From: RGIG1959 sp045637645
GTDB taxonomy: Bacteria; Bacillota; Clostridia; Oscillospirales; Acutalibacteraceae
Length of the DNA stretch: 37,523 bases
Direction: 5' to 3'
Assembly: GCA_045637645.1 (NCBI GenBank)
Contig: JAZTZV010000044.1
Location: forward strand, 1-37,523
Position numbers and translations under genes: made by a program. This document shows positions 7,861 to 15,137 of this stretch, piece after piece (positions within the stretch are counted from its first letter, which is position 1; each line of letters opens with the position of its first letter). Under the pieces are notes generated by a model. The model was not told the origin of the DNA. It ran no database searches and saw only the letters and a list, made by a program, of their open reading frames with translations.

Positions 7861-7867
7861 TGTAACC
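7861..7867 (+). promoter_or_regulatory. Possible ECF-type -35 element upstream of the sigma factor gene
   Basis: TGTAACC resembles the AAC-containing -35 elements recognised by ECF sigma factors, which often direct their own transcription. I cannot find a convincing -10 element at the expected distance, so this is only a hint of autoregulation. Confidence 0.28.
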
Positions 7868-7912
7868 TTTCGTAAAAAACGGTGTTTACATGGGTGAAAG
7901 GAGGCGGGAACT

Positions 7913-8473
7913 ATGAACGACCGTGAGATTGTGTCGTTGTTTTTGCGTCGGGACGAAACAGCGCTTGCATATACAGCGGACATATACGGCGCGCGTTTGC
8001 GTGCGCTGGCGTTTTATATCGTACAAGACGGACAAGCAGCGGAAGAGTGCGAAAATGATACCTATCTGCGTGCATGGGACGTCATTCCGCCGCATGAGCC
8101 GTGGGAATATTTTTACCCGTTTTTGGCGAAAATCACCCGACAATTGTCGCTCAACCGCTGTCGACATCAACAACGGTTGAAGCGCCAAGCGTTTGTGTGC
8201 GAATTGAGCCGTGAAATGGAAGAGTGCTTGCCGTCGCATGAATCGGCAGGAAGGGCCTTGGAGGAAGCGGAATTTAAACGTATACTCAATACATTTCTCG
8301 GCACGCTGAGCAATGAGAAGCGGCAGATGTTTGTGCGACGCTATTGGTATTTGGATTCCGTCGCCGCGATCGCCGCACGCTACGGTGTCTCGCAAAGCAA
8401 GGTCAAAACGACGCTGTTTCGTGTGCGGGAGCAATTTCGCCGCGTGCTGGAAAAGGAGGGTTACGACGTATGA
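7913..8473 (+). CDS. ECF-family RNA polymerase sigma factor
   Basis: The 186-residue protein has the two-domain layout of ECF sigma factors. Region 2 covers about residues 15-75 (RLRALAFYIVQDGQAAEECENDTYLRAW pattern), where it should bind RNA polymerase and the -10 element. Region 4 covers about 125-182 with the helix-turn-helix SVAAIAARYGVSQSKVKTTL that reads the -35 element. There is no region 1 or 3. A strong AAAGGAGG site precedes the ATG. Its stop overlaps the start of the next gene (ATGA), a tight coupling typical of sigma and anti-sigma pairs. It probably controls its own operon and an unseen envelope-related regulon. The inducing signal cannot be told from sequence. Confidence 0.9.
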   Translation: MNDREIVSLFLRRDETALAYTADIYGARLRALAFYIVQDGQAAEECENDTYLRAWDVIPPHEPWEYFYPFLAKITRQLSLNRCRHQQRLKRQAFVCELSREMEECLPSHESAGRALEEAEFKRILNTFLGTLSNEKRQMFVRRYWYLDSVAAIAARYGVSQSKVKTTLFRVREQFRRVLEKEGYDV

Positions 8474-10242
8474 ACGGAGAGCAATTGCTCGATTGTATGA
8501 ATGTGATCGACGAAGCCTACATACTGGAAGCCGACAAACCTGTTCGTCGTCGCGCAAAGGTCTGGCGACGCGCACTGGCAATTGCCGCCTGCACGGCGAT
8601 CGTGATGAGTGGTGCGTGGTACGGCATGCGATGGTACAACCGTCGTGTCGAGATGCTTGACGGCGGTGCTGTGATGTTCCCAAGCGACAGCATGGCGACG
8701 TCGAAGACGTATCAAACGCTTCCCGATTTGCTCGAATCGCTCGGCAAAAACGAGGATCATGAAAATGTCCGCGGTGAGGAAACCGATCCGATTGCGGTGA
8801 CGGTCTCCGAGGAAACAACGTTCAAGAAAGGACAGCAAGCGGCCGTCGTCGGACAATATTCGTATCATCTCGGTGCCGATGGGTTGATGATTTCGGATTT
8901 ATCGACGACACCTCCGACACCGGTGGACCGCATTGACGGCGTGGCGCCGTATTTGTTTTACAGTACAGGTGGCTCGTTGATTGTCGTTGATGAGGTGACG
9001 TCGGGTGAATGGCGCAACGAAACGACCGACACGCTTGTAACAAGCTACGACGTATCCGATCCGAAAAAACCGAAACAGCAGCACCAATGGACTCAACGCG
9101 GCCGATTGTCGCATGTGTATATGGCAGGGGATGATCTGGTGTTGATGACATCCGACGGCGCGTGTGCGTGCGGATGGTCGCGGCTGAACGATGCGTCGGA
9201 CTACAAACCGCAATTGACGGCGGACGGACAAGAAATTGCGTGGACGGAAGAAGAAATGTCCATCCTCGGCGAGCCATCCCGCGTGCAGTATTTGGCAGTG
9301 ACGCAAATCGATACCGCCAATGCATTGGTAAAGGATAAGCAAGCGTTCTACGGCAATGTTGACAATGTATATTACGGCGCGGATTGGCTGGCGTTGTCTG
9401 TTTACGGTGAACGTGACCGCGTGTATACGTTCGCGACGGAAGACGGATTTGTTTATACAGGAACATTCGGTGTACCCGATGACACAGGCGCCGATGTGGC
9501 GGTCTGCTCGGTGACGAAACAACGCGCAGTGTACCGCGTAATCGGTACCTATCGAACCGGTCGCGGCGGGCACACAAATGTGCAAATTCTCGCTATGACG
9601 GTGGATATGAAACGCGGGGATATCCGATATGCGTTGTGCGGGATGGAGGATGCGCCGTATTTGACATTTGAAACGTGCGAATGGGAGAAAGACCGTGCGG
9701 TGATCACCGTCGATTTGAGCGTTGTTCAAAATCAAAATCGTTTTGTGTTGGCGGAATTCAGCGGCATGAACGCTGTGCTGTATACTTCCGATGTGGCGCT
9801 CGATCCAATCGGTACGACCTATCCTTACGAAAAAGAAAACACGCTCATCGCGCTGGATGGCGGTATTTATGTGCGTATGAATAACGTGAACGGGTATGCG
9901 AACGGACTGGATGTGTATGACTTGTCCGACAACGAGAGAATCGCGTGCTTGCACAAATCCGAAGGTGATTTATCGAATGCGCGATTCGAGCCGCTTAGCT
10001 ATGTGTACGACGCGCAAACCTTCGGCATTTTGGTTCACAAACCCGATGAAAACGGCAACTATCGTTCGTATACGCCGTTCGAGTGGCGGATTTATCGCGT
10101 CGACCTTCGTCAACCGGAACCGTGTACGCTGCTGTCAACGCAAGTGGTGGCGACGGAGAAAGGGTTTGCAACGTTTGCGCACAACGGACAATGGTATGTG
10201 ACATCGCGTGACGACGCCGTTCCGTTACCGATTGCGTGGTAG
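8470..10242 (+). CDS. Membrane-anchored beta-propeller protein, probable anti-sigma factor or sensor
   Basis: The 590-residue product has a short cytoplasmic N-terminus (residues 1-30), one membrane span (about 33-52, ALAIAACTAIVMSGAW) and a large extracellular part. That part resembles the secreted beta-propeller family distantly related to WD40 proteins: repeated strands such as YSYHLGADGLMISDLS, VTSYDVSDPKKPK and VYMAGDDLVLMTSD. The start overlaps the sigma-factor stop in ATGA and is preceded by GGAGGG. An upstream in-frame extension back to 8344 lies inside the sigma gene and is not credible. Gene pairing suggests that the cytoplasmic N-terminus holds the sigma factor at the membrane while the propeller senses an external ligand. 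No known anti-sigma zinc motif (HxxxCxxC) is visible, so that role is inference. Confidence 0.82.
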   Translation: MNGEQLLDCMNVIDEAYILEADKPVRRRAKVWRRALAIAACTAIVMSGAWYGMRWYNRRVEMLDGGAVMFPSDSMATSKTYQTLPDLLESLGKNEDHENVRGEETDPIAVTVSEETTFKKGQQAAVVGQYSYHLGADGLMISDLSTTPPTPVDRIDGVAPYLFYSTGGSLIVVDEVTSGEWRNETTDTLVTSYDVSDPKKPKQQHQWTQRGRLSHVYMAGDDLVLMTSDGACACGWSRLNDASDYKPQLTADGQEIAWTEEEMSILGEPSRVQYLAVTQIDTANALVKDKQAFYGNVDNVYYGADWLALSVYGERDRVYTFATEDGFVYTGTFGVPDDTGADVAVCSVTKQRAVYRVIGTYRTGRGGHTNVQILAMTVDMKRGDIRYALCGMEDAPYLTFETCEWEKDRAVITVDLSVVQNQNRFVLAEFSGMNAVLYTSDVALDPIGTTYPYEKENTLIALDGGIYVRMNNVNGYANGLDVYDLSDNERIACLHKSEGDLSNARFEPLSYVYDAQTFGILVHKPDENGNYRSYTPFEWRIYRVDLRQPEPCTLLSTQVVATEKGFATFAHNGQWYVTSRDDAVPLPIAW

Positions 10243-10271
10243 TTGCATATTCACGAAATTTGTGGTATACT
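10243..10271 (+). promoter_or_regulatory. Extended -10 sigma-A promoter for the acyltransferase gene
   Basis: TTGCAT (10243-10248), 17 bases, then TGG-TATACT with the -10 at 10266-10271. The -35 starts directly after the stop codon of the beta-propeller gene, so the acyltransferase probably has independent expression. Confidence 0.65.
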
Positions 10272-10301
10272 GCTCATATTACGGGTAAAGGAGCAGTACC
10301 T

Positions 10302-11615
10302 ATGGACGTACAATACGGTAAAAAACCTTATAACACCGCGAAACTTCCGATTCGGCAACCGCTGATCATGACGGGACTCCTCGCACTTGTCAGCCGTATT
10401 GCCATGCCGCGCGGCATTCCGTATAAGATCGAAAAAATCGGCATGGATGGCTTAAAACCGCCGTACATGCTTCTCTCCAACCACATGTATTTTGTGGATT
10501 TTCAGTTGTCGGCGATGGCGACGTTCCCGCATCGTGTGAACAATGTTGCGACGATCGACGGCTATTATCGCCGTCCGTGGTTGATGGAACTTCTCGGTTG
10601 TATCTGCAAACGCAAGTTCACCACCGATCTGCATTTGATTCGTTCGATCCGTCATGTGTTGCAAAAAAACGGTGACGTGCTGTGTATGTATCCTGAGGCG
10701 CGCTATTCACCCGTCGGCACCACGGCGATCTTGCCCGATGCGCTCGGCAAAATGATCAAACTTGCCAAAGCTCCCGTTGTGGTGATGGTGCATCACGGCA
10801 ACTATCTGTACACGCCGTTTTGGAATTATCGCAAACCGCGCAAGGTGCCGCTGTACACGACGATGACCAAGGTGTTATCCGCCGAAGAGGTTGCGGAAAA
10901 ATCGGTTGAAGAAATCAACCGTATTGTACGCGAAGCGCTGTCGTATGACGAATATCGCTGGCAACGCGAGCAAAATATCCGCATCACCGAAGAGTTTCGC
11001 GCTGAAGGTCTTCATAAGGTGTTGTATCAATGTCCCGCGTGCAAAGCGGAGCATCAAACGGCGTCTGAAGGCACGCAGTTGTATTGTAAGGCGTGCGGAA
11101 AACGATGGGAGATGGACGAACTCGGCGTGCTTCATGCGCTTGAGGGCGAAACGGAATTCCCGCACATCCCCGATTGGTACGAATGGCAACGAAGCGAAGT
11201 ACGCCGCGAGATCGAAGAAGGTCGCTATCGTTTTGAAGATACCGTGGATGTCTACTCGTTGCCGCGCCCGATGCGTTTTGAGCATCTCGGAGATGCCGTG
11301 TTGACGCACGACATCGAAAACGGCTTTGTTCTCAAAGGCACCTATAAAGGTCAGCCCTATGAAATTGAGCGCAAACCGATCGGCATGTACGGCTTGCATA
11401 TTGAATATGATTATTGTTACATTAAGCCGTATGATTGCGTCGATATTTCCACCGACAACGACTCGTTCTATTGCTATCCGACCAAGGAAAATGTTGTGAC
11501 CAAGCTGTCGCTCGCAACCGAAGAATTGCATCGCATTCATCGTGAACGTCTTGAGCAAGAGAAACTCTCCAAAAAGCGTAATCGTTCCCGCGAGATTGCC
11601 GAAAAAAGCGAATAA
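10302..11615 (+). CDS. PlsC-like acyltransferase with zinc ribbon and C-terminal extension
   Basis: The N-terminal part (residues about 20-200) is a lysophosphatidic-acid-type acyltransferase domain. It has the catalytic H61-MYFV-D66 motif and PEAR at 131-134 in place of the EGTR-like second motif, so it probably transfers fatty acyl groups to a glycerophospholipid or other membrane acceptor. A four-cysteine zinc ribbon follows (C244, C247, C262, C265; CPAC and CKAC). After it comes a C-terminal domain of about 170 residues that I do not recognise and that ends in a basic helical tail. Total length is 437 residues, nearly twice that of plain PlsC. The ATG at 10302 is chosen because AAAGGAG lies eight bases before it; the frame remains open upstream but without a site. 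It has its own promoter and terminator. Its substrate is unknown. Confidence 0.85.
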   Translation: MDVQYGKKPYNTAKLPIRQPLIMTGLLALVSRIAMPRGIPYKIEKIGMDGLKPPYMLLSNHMYFVDFQLSAMATFPHRVNNVATIDGYYRRPWLMELLGCICKRKFTTDLHLIRSIRHVLQKNGDVLCMYPEARYSPVGTTAILPDALGKMIKLAKAPVVVMVHHGNYLYTPFWNYRKPRKVPLYTTMTKVLSAEEVAEKSVEEINRIVREALSYDEYRWQREQNIRITEEFRAEGLHKVLYQCPACKAEHQTASEGTQLYCKACGKRWEMDELGVLHALEGETEFPHIPDWYEWQRSEVRREIEEGRYRFEDTVDVYSLPRPMRFEHLGDAVLTHDIENGFVLKGTYKGQPYEIERKPIGMYGLHIEYDYCYIKPYDCVDISTDNDSFYCYPTKENVVTKLSLATEELHRIHRERLEQEKLSKKRNRSREIAEKSE

Positions 11616-11619
11616 AATT

Positions 11620-11662
11620 CACAAAAACACCACATTCGTGCAACGAATGTGGTGTTTTTGTG
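11620..11662. terminator. Long hairpin terminator after the acyltransferase gene
   Basis: A 20-bp perfect stem (11620-11639 with 11643-11662) has a three-base loop and an internal A run opposite a T run. It lies four bases after the stop codon and should terminate strongly. Confidence 0.85.
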
Positions 11663-11666
11663 TGAA

Positions 11667-11682
11667 AATTCGAATTCGAATT
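11667..11682. promoter_or_regulatory. Perfect 16-base palindrome overlapping the GH26 promoter, candidate operator
   Basis: AATTCGAATTCGAATT is its own reverse complement and contains two overlapping TTCGAA units. Its last two bases are the first two bases of the -35 element TTGACT, a position where a bound repressor or activator would affect the GH26 gene. Confidence 0.45.
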
Positions 11683-11709
11683 GACTTTTTTTATAGAATA
11701 TGCTACATT
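11681..11709 (+). promoter_or_regulatory. Sigma-A promoter for the dockerin/GH26 gene
   Basis: TTGACT (11681-11686), 17 bases, TGC-TACATT with the -10 at 11704-11709. The start codon at 11757 lies about 40 bases downstream of the expected transcription start. Confidence 0.65.
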
Positions 11710-11756
11710 TTTTTAGGAAATAAATAACCGAATTCCTTGTGAAAGAGGATGAGACG

Positions 11757-14360
11757 ATGAAAAAACTATTGTCAGTTGTTCTGTCGGCGGCGATTTTGAT
11801 CGGTGCGATGTCTGTCGGTCATTTCGCGTTGCCGTCCTTGGCATATACGCTTGGTGATGTCAACAACGACGGCTCGGTCGGTACGTACGACGCGCGCCTG
11901 CTCATCGCATCGCTTGTGACAGGTGTAGAGCTGTCGGCTTCGCAACAATCCGCCGCCGATTACAATCAGGATGGTTTGCTGAACACAACGGACGTCAAGT
12001 TGATTTTGCGTTCGACATTGAAAGTGGATCTCGGATCTCTTTCGGCTGTGAATTTGTTGCCGTCCGATATGGATCAATGGAACAACCCTGTCCAGTTGGT
12101 GGAAGGCTCGTATTGCACCGTCAAACAGACGGCGGCAACGCAAGGTGTCACGCTTGTCAACTCCACGGAAACCGACTTGCAGCCCGGCAACACCGGTTAC
12201 AATCGGTTTGCCAATCCGTACACTTGGCCGGCGACCTCATATGCGTATGAAAAGAATATTTTAGTGCCGCCGAGTGCGACGATCACATACGATTTTTCGG
12301 TGGCTTCGTCGGGTGCGAGTATCAATTTGTATATCGGCGGTGCTCGGCCGCATATCGATGAGAATAAGTCGAATATGTATGTGAAATTGAATTCGTTTAT
12401 GACGTCCGATTTGGATTATGGTTCGGGCGATTTGACGGCCGGTACATACACGGGAGCAATCTCTGTGACCGATATTCTGAATTCGGGAATGATACCTTCG
12501 GACTGCGTTTTGAACGGTAATTTGTGGATCAGCGGCATCATGGTGTATGTCGTGGGATATAACGGCGAGGAAATCAATATCCGCACGCTGTCGATTGATA
12601 AAGCCTATCAAACCTCTCGTGATTTTGATGTTTCCGCCGATCCGTATCAAGCGATCAAATCGGATTATGTGTTCTCCAGCGAGACCGCCGGTTTGGGTAC
12701 GTTGACGGGTCTCGAGGTTCATCAAAACGGTGAGCGCACCTTGAAAAATGCCTTTGATTATTACGCGGACAACAAGAAGATTTACTACACCGAAAACGAA
12801 AAACGCATCATGAACTATCCCGACGGCTATCAAATCGATATGCCGCTTGATTGGGAACCCGATTTCTCGTTGTCGGCGTTGCGTACGCAGTACAAATCGG
12901 ATACTTGCGCGCTGACAATTTCTAAAGAAGAGGAAAATCCCTATTCCGACTGGGAAACCTATCGCGATGAATGGTTGATCCCGTACATCGCCAACGAAAA
13001 CTTCTTGACTGCCAACTACCTGCGTTATACGCGTGATCCGATCGTGTCGGATACTTGGCTTTCGGGCTACACCGTCATGACCTATGATGTCGCGATCGAT
13101 TGGCAGGGTCAAGTGGAGATGCCGTATTACAGCGTTGCGATCATCCGCAAGTACTATACGTACGATACCTTCTATTTGTTGGTGTTGAAATCGGCCGCTC
13201 CGACGGAAGGCATGATGGATCGCTTGATCCGTTCTTTCAAGGAAATCACCGTATACGGCACGGCGGTCAATGTGCAAGGTCAGTATGAGCGAATCGTTCC
13301 TGAAAACTGGAGCGAGGAAACCAAAGCCTATTACAACAAGCTTTGCACGCAAAACAGCACCGATTGGGGCTTCTTCTCGCATAGCATGGTCGAGCCCGCC
13401 GACACGAATTTCGATTCGCGTTATGACTACATCGTGTCGGAACGAGAGCGTATCGAAACCGCCATCGGTTATGAATACGACATCCTACCGACCTATACGC
13501 ACCTTGGATGGGGCGATTATCTCATACCGTTCCCGCTGGAGATGGCGGAAGAACTCGCGGGCGGCAACGGCTTCAACGGCAAACCCGTTTTGCAGTTTAC
13601 GTATCAATTCACCGTGTCGAATAACACCAATCTGGCGGGAGTTACCCCGATTTACAACGTTCTTCGCGGCGATTACGACAATCATTTCCGTCAGTTGGCA
13701 CAGGATATCAAATCTTACGGCAAGCCGATCCTCTTCCGTTTGAACTACGAAATGAACACCGACTGGACAAGTTATTCCGGCTTGGTGTCCTTGCTTGACC
13801 CCGATCTCTTCGTTATGGGCTGGCAACATTTGTATGACATCTTCGAGGAAGAAGGCGTGGATAACTGCATCTGGATTTTCAATCCCTTCACGCCGACAAC
13901 GCCGTATTCGTCTTGGGGTGAGACCTTGTGTTACATGCCCGGCGCCGAGTATGTCCAAATTCTCGGTTTAACCAACTATGAAATGGGCAACTCCTCGTCT
14001 GTGGCATCGTTCTACACGGAATATAGCGAGGTCTATGAGAACAACAAGGACTACTTTAACAACCTGCCGTGGGTCATCTCGGAGTTTGCGTGCGGTGCAG
14101 GCGGCGAGAAGTCGTATAACTACACCTACGACTACTGGCAAAACACGACGCTCGGACGAAATGCGTATTATCAATCGCAGTATGTGTCGTATATGATGTA
14201 TTATTTGAACAACCGCGCGTCGTACCCATTCTGTCAAAACATCAAGGCGGCGGTTTGGTTCAACCGTAACGACTATGTCACGATCGACGGCGTGGATTAC
14301 ATTGTCAACTATTTAGAATTAACAGACGGAGCGCTAAGGGCGTTCAAGAGCGGCTTATAA
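11757..14360 (+). CDS. Secreted GH26-type glycoside hydrolase with N-terminal dockerin
   Basis: The 867-residue protein has a signal peptide (about 1-30, ending SLAYT). Next is a type I dockerin of two calcium-loop repeats, GDVNNDGSVGTYD (33-45) and DYNQDGLLNTTD (68-79). A beta-rich middle region follows, and then a C-terminal glycoside hydrolase domain (about 560-867). The hydrolase resembles GH26: Glu665 in RLNYEMNTDW fits the acid/base and Glu776 in WVISEFACG fits the nucleophile. They are 111 residues apart, close to the spacing in known GH26 mannanases. The enzyme probably cuts a beta-mannan or related beta-glycan outside the cell, and the dockerin may attach it to a cohesin scaffold. 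The ATG at 11757 follows AAAGAGGA; an upstream GTG overlaps that site. Residues about 150-280 resemble a region in the metallophosphoesterase at 16144-18414. Substrate is uncertain. Confidence 0.85.
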   Translation: MKKLLSVVLSAAILIGAMSVGHFALPSLAYTLGDVNNDGSVGTYDARLLIASLVTGVELSASQQSAADYNQDGLLNTTDVKLILRSTLKVDLGSLSAVNLLPSDMDQWNNPVQLVEGSYCTVKQTAATQGVTLVNSTETDLQPGNTGYNRFANPYTWPATSYAYEKNILVPPSATITYDFSVASSGASINLYIGGARPHIDENKSNMYVKLNSFMTSDLDYGSGDLTAGTYTGAISVTDILNSGMIPSDCVLNGNLWISGIMVYVVGYNGEEINIRTLSIDKAYQTSRDFDVSADPYQAIKSDYVFSSETAGLGTLTGLEVHQNGERTLKNAFDYYADNKKIYYTENEKRIMNYPDGYQIDMPLDWEPDFSLSALRTQYKSDTCALTISKEEENPYSDWETYRDEWLIPYIANENFLTANYLRYTRDPIVSDTWLSGYTVMTYDVAIDWQGQVEMPYYSVAIIRKYYTYDTFYLLVLKSAAPTEGMMDRLIRSFKEITVYGTAVNVQGQYERIVPENWSEETKAYYNKLCTQNSTDWGFFSHSMVEPADTNFDSRYDYIVSERERIETAIGYEYDILPTYTHLGWGDYLIPFPLEMAEELAGGNGFNGKPVLQFTYQFTVSNNTNLAGVTPIYNVLRGDYDNHFRQLAQDIKSYGKPILFRLNYEMNTDWTSYSGLVSLLDPDLFVMGWQHLYDIFEEEGVDNCIWIFNPFTPTTPYSSWGETLCYMPGAEYVQILGLTNYEMGNSSSVASFYTEYSEVYENNKDYFNNLPWVISEFACGAGGEKSYNYTYDYWQNTTLGRNAYYQSQYVSYMMYYLNNRASYPFCQNIKAAVWFNRNDYVTIDGVDYIVNYLELTDGALRAFKSGL

Positions 14361-14373
14361 CATCAAAAAAACT

Positions 14374-14389
14374 CCCCGCGACTGCGGGG
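14374..14389. other. GC hairpin next to a nine-G run
   Basis: CCCCGC-GACT-GCGGGG follows the GH26 stop codon, with A7 on the left and G9 on the right. In the plus direction it lacks a T run. In the minus direction it reads as a hairpin followed by AGTTTTTTT and could stop antisense transcription. The nine-G homopolymer is also a place where base count may be unreliable. Confidence 0.5.
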
Positions 14390-14396
14390 GGGGGTT

Positions 14397-14426
14397 GTAT
14401 AACACGCACGCAAGCCGTACATACTC
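14397..14426 (+). promoter_or_regulatory. Candidate sigma-F-type promoter for spoIIR
   Basis: GTATA (14397-14401), 15 bases, GTACATACTC (14417-14426). This resembles the forespore sigma-F pattern GYWTA plus GGNRANAMTW but misses the second G, the R and the last W. spoIIR is under sigma-F control in Bacillus, which makes the match worth noting. Confidence 0.35.
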
Positions 14427-14480
14427 CCGATAACATAAGCAAAGGCAATCGCCTTCGCTTGAAAACAAGGGGTGTATTAC

Positions 14481-15080
14481 ATGCGATTCAATCGGGTTTT
14501 TCGCGCGGTTTGCGCGGGGGTTACTGTGTGTCTGCTGCTGTCTCTTTGCGGCTTTACAGAGCAATGTGAGGGTGTTTCCGATCGGGTGTTGCGCTTGCAC
14601 GTTGTGGCGGCATCCGACAGCGAAGCGGATCAAGCGTTGAAACTGAAAGTGCGCGATGCGATCTTGGCAGAAACGGGCGGGGTGCTCGATGGCATTTACA
14701 ACACACAGCTTGCCGAAGAGACGCTCGCGTCCATGATGCCGAAGATCGAATCGACCGTGTTGCAGGTACTTTCCGAAAACGGTGTCGAAGACAGCGTGCG
14801 GGTGGAATTGTGCGATATGTATTTCGAAACCCGCACGTACGAAACGGTGACATTGCCGGCGGGGGAGTATCGCGCACTGCGCGTCACCATCGGTGAGGGA
14901 AAAGGGCGCAATTGGTGGTGTGTGGTGTTCCCGCCGATGTGCCTGTCGAGCGCTTGTGAACAGGATGTGGCGGACGTGCTGACCGAAGAACAAACCGCTA
15001 TTGTGACCAACGCATCGCGATATGAAGTGCGCTTGAAAATTCTGGAATGGTATTACGAGCTTCGAAATCGATTTCAATAA
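14481..15080 (+). CDS. spoIIR: Stage II sporulation protein R
   Basis: SpoIIR is made in the forespore, exported to the intermembrane space, and triggers the SpoIIGA protease to process pro-sigma-E in the mother cell. The 199-residue protein has an N-terminal hydrophobic export segment (about 7-25). It also has the family hallmarks RLHVVAASDSEADQALKLKVRD (roughly 40-62) and NWWCVVFPPMC (about 152-162). Length matches the family. I choose the ATG at 14481, seven bases after AAGGGG; an in-frame GTG at 14472 overlaps that site. No clear rho-independent terminator separates it from the GH26 gene, but a sigma-F-like promoter lies between them. A bidirectional terminator follows. Confidence 0.93.
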   Translation: MRFNRVFRAVCAGVTVCLLLSLCGFTEQCEGVSDRVLRLHVVAASDSEADQALKLKVRDAILAETGGVLDGIYNTQLAEETLASMMPKIESTVLQVLSENGVEDSVRVELCDMYFETRTYETVTLPAGEYRALRVTIGEGKGRNWWCVVFPPMCLSSACEQDVADVLTEEQTAIVTNASRYEVRLKILEWYYELRNRFQ

Positions 15081-15082
15081 AG

Positions 15083-15121
15083 AAACGGGAGCAACCGCCC
15101 GAATCGGCGTTGCTCCCGTTT
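15083..15121. terminator. Bidirectional terminator between spoIIR and the TraB-like gene
   Basis: Thirteen-base arms AAACGGGAGCAAC (15083-15095) and GTTGCTCCCGTTT (15109-15121) with a 13-base loop. T-rich sequence follows in both directions, so it can serve spoIIR (+) and the minus-strand pair ending at 15138. Confidence 0.88.
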
Positions 15122-15137
15122 TTGTTGTTTTGAATCC

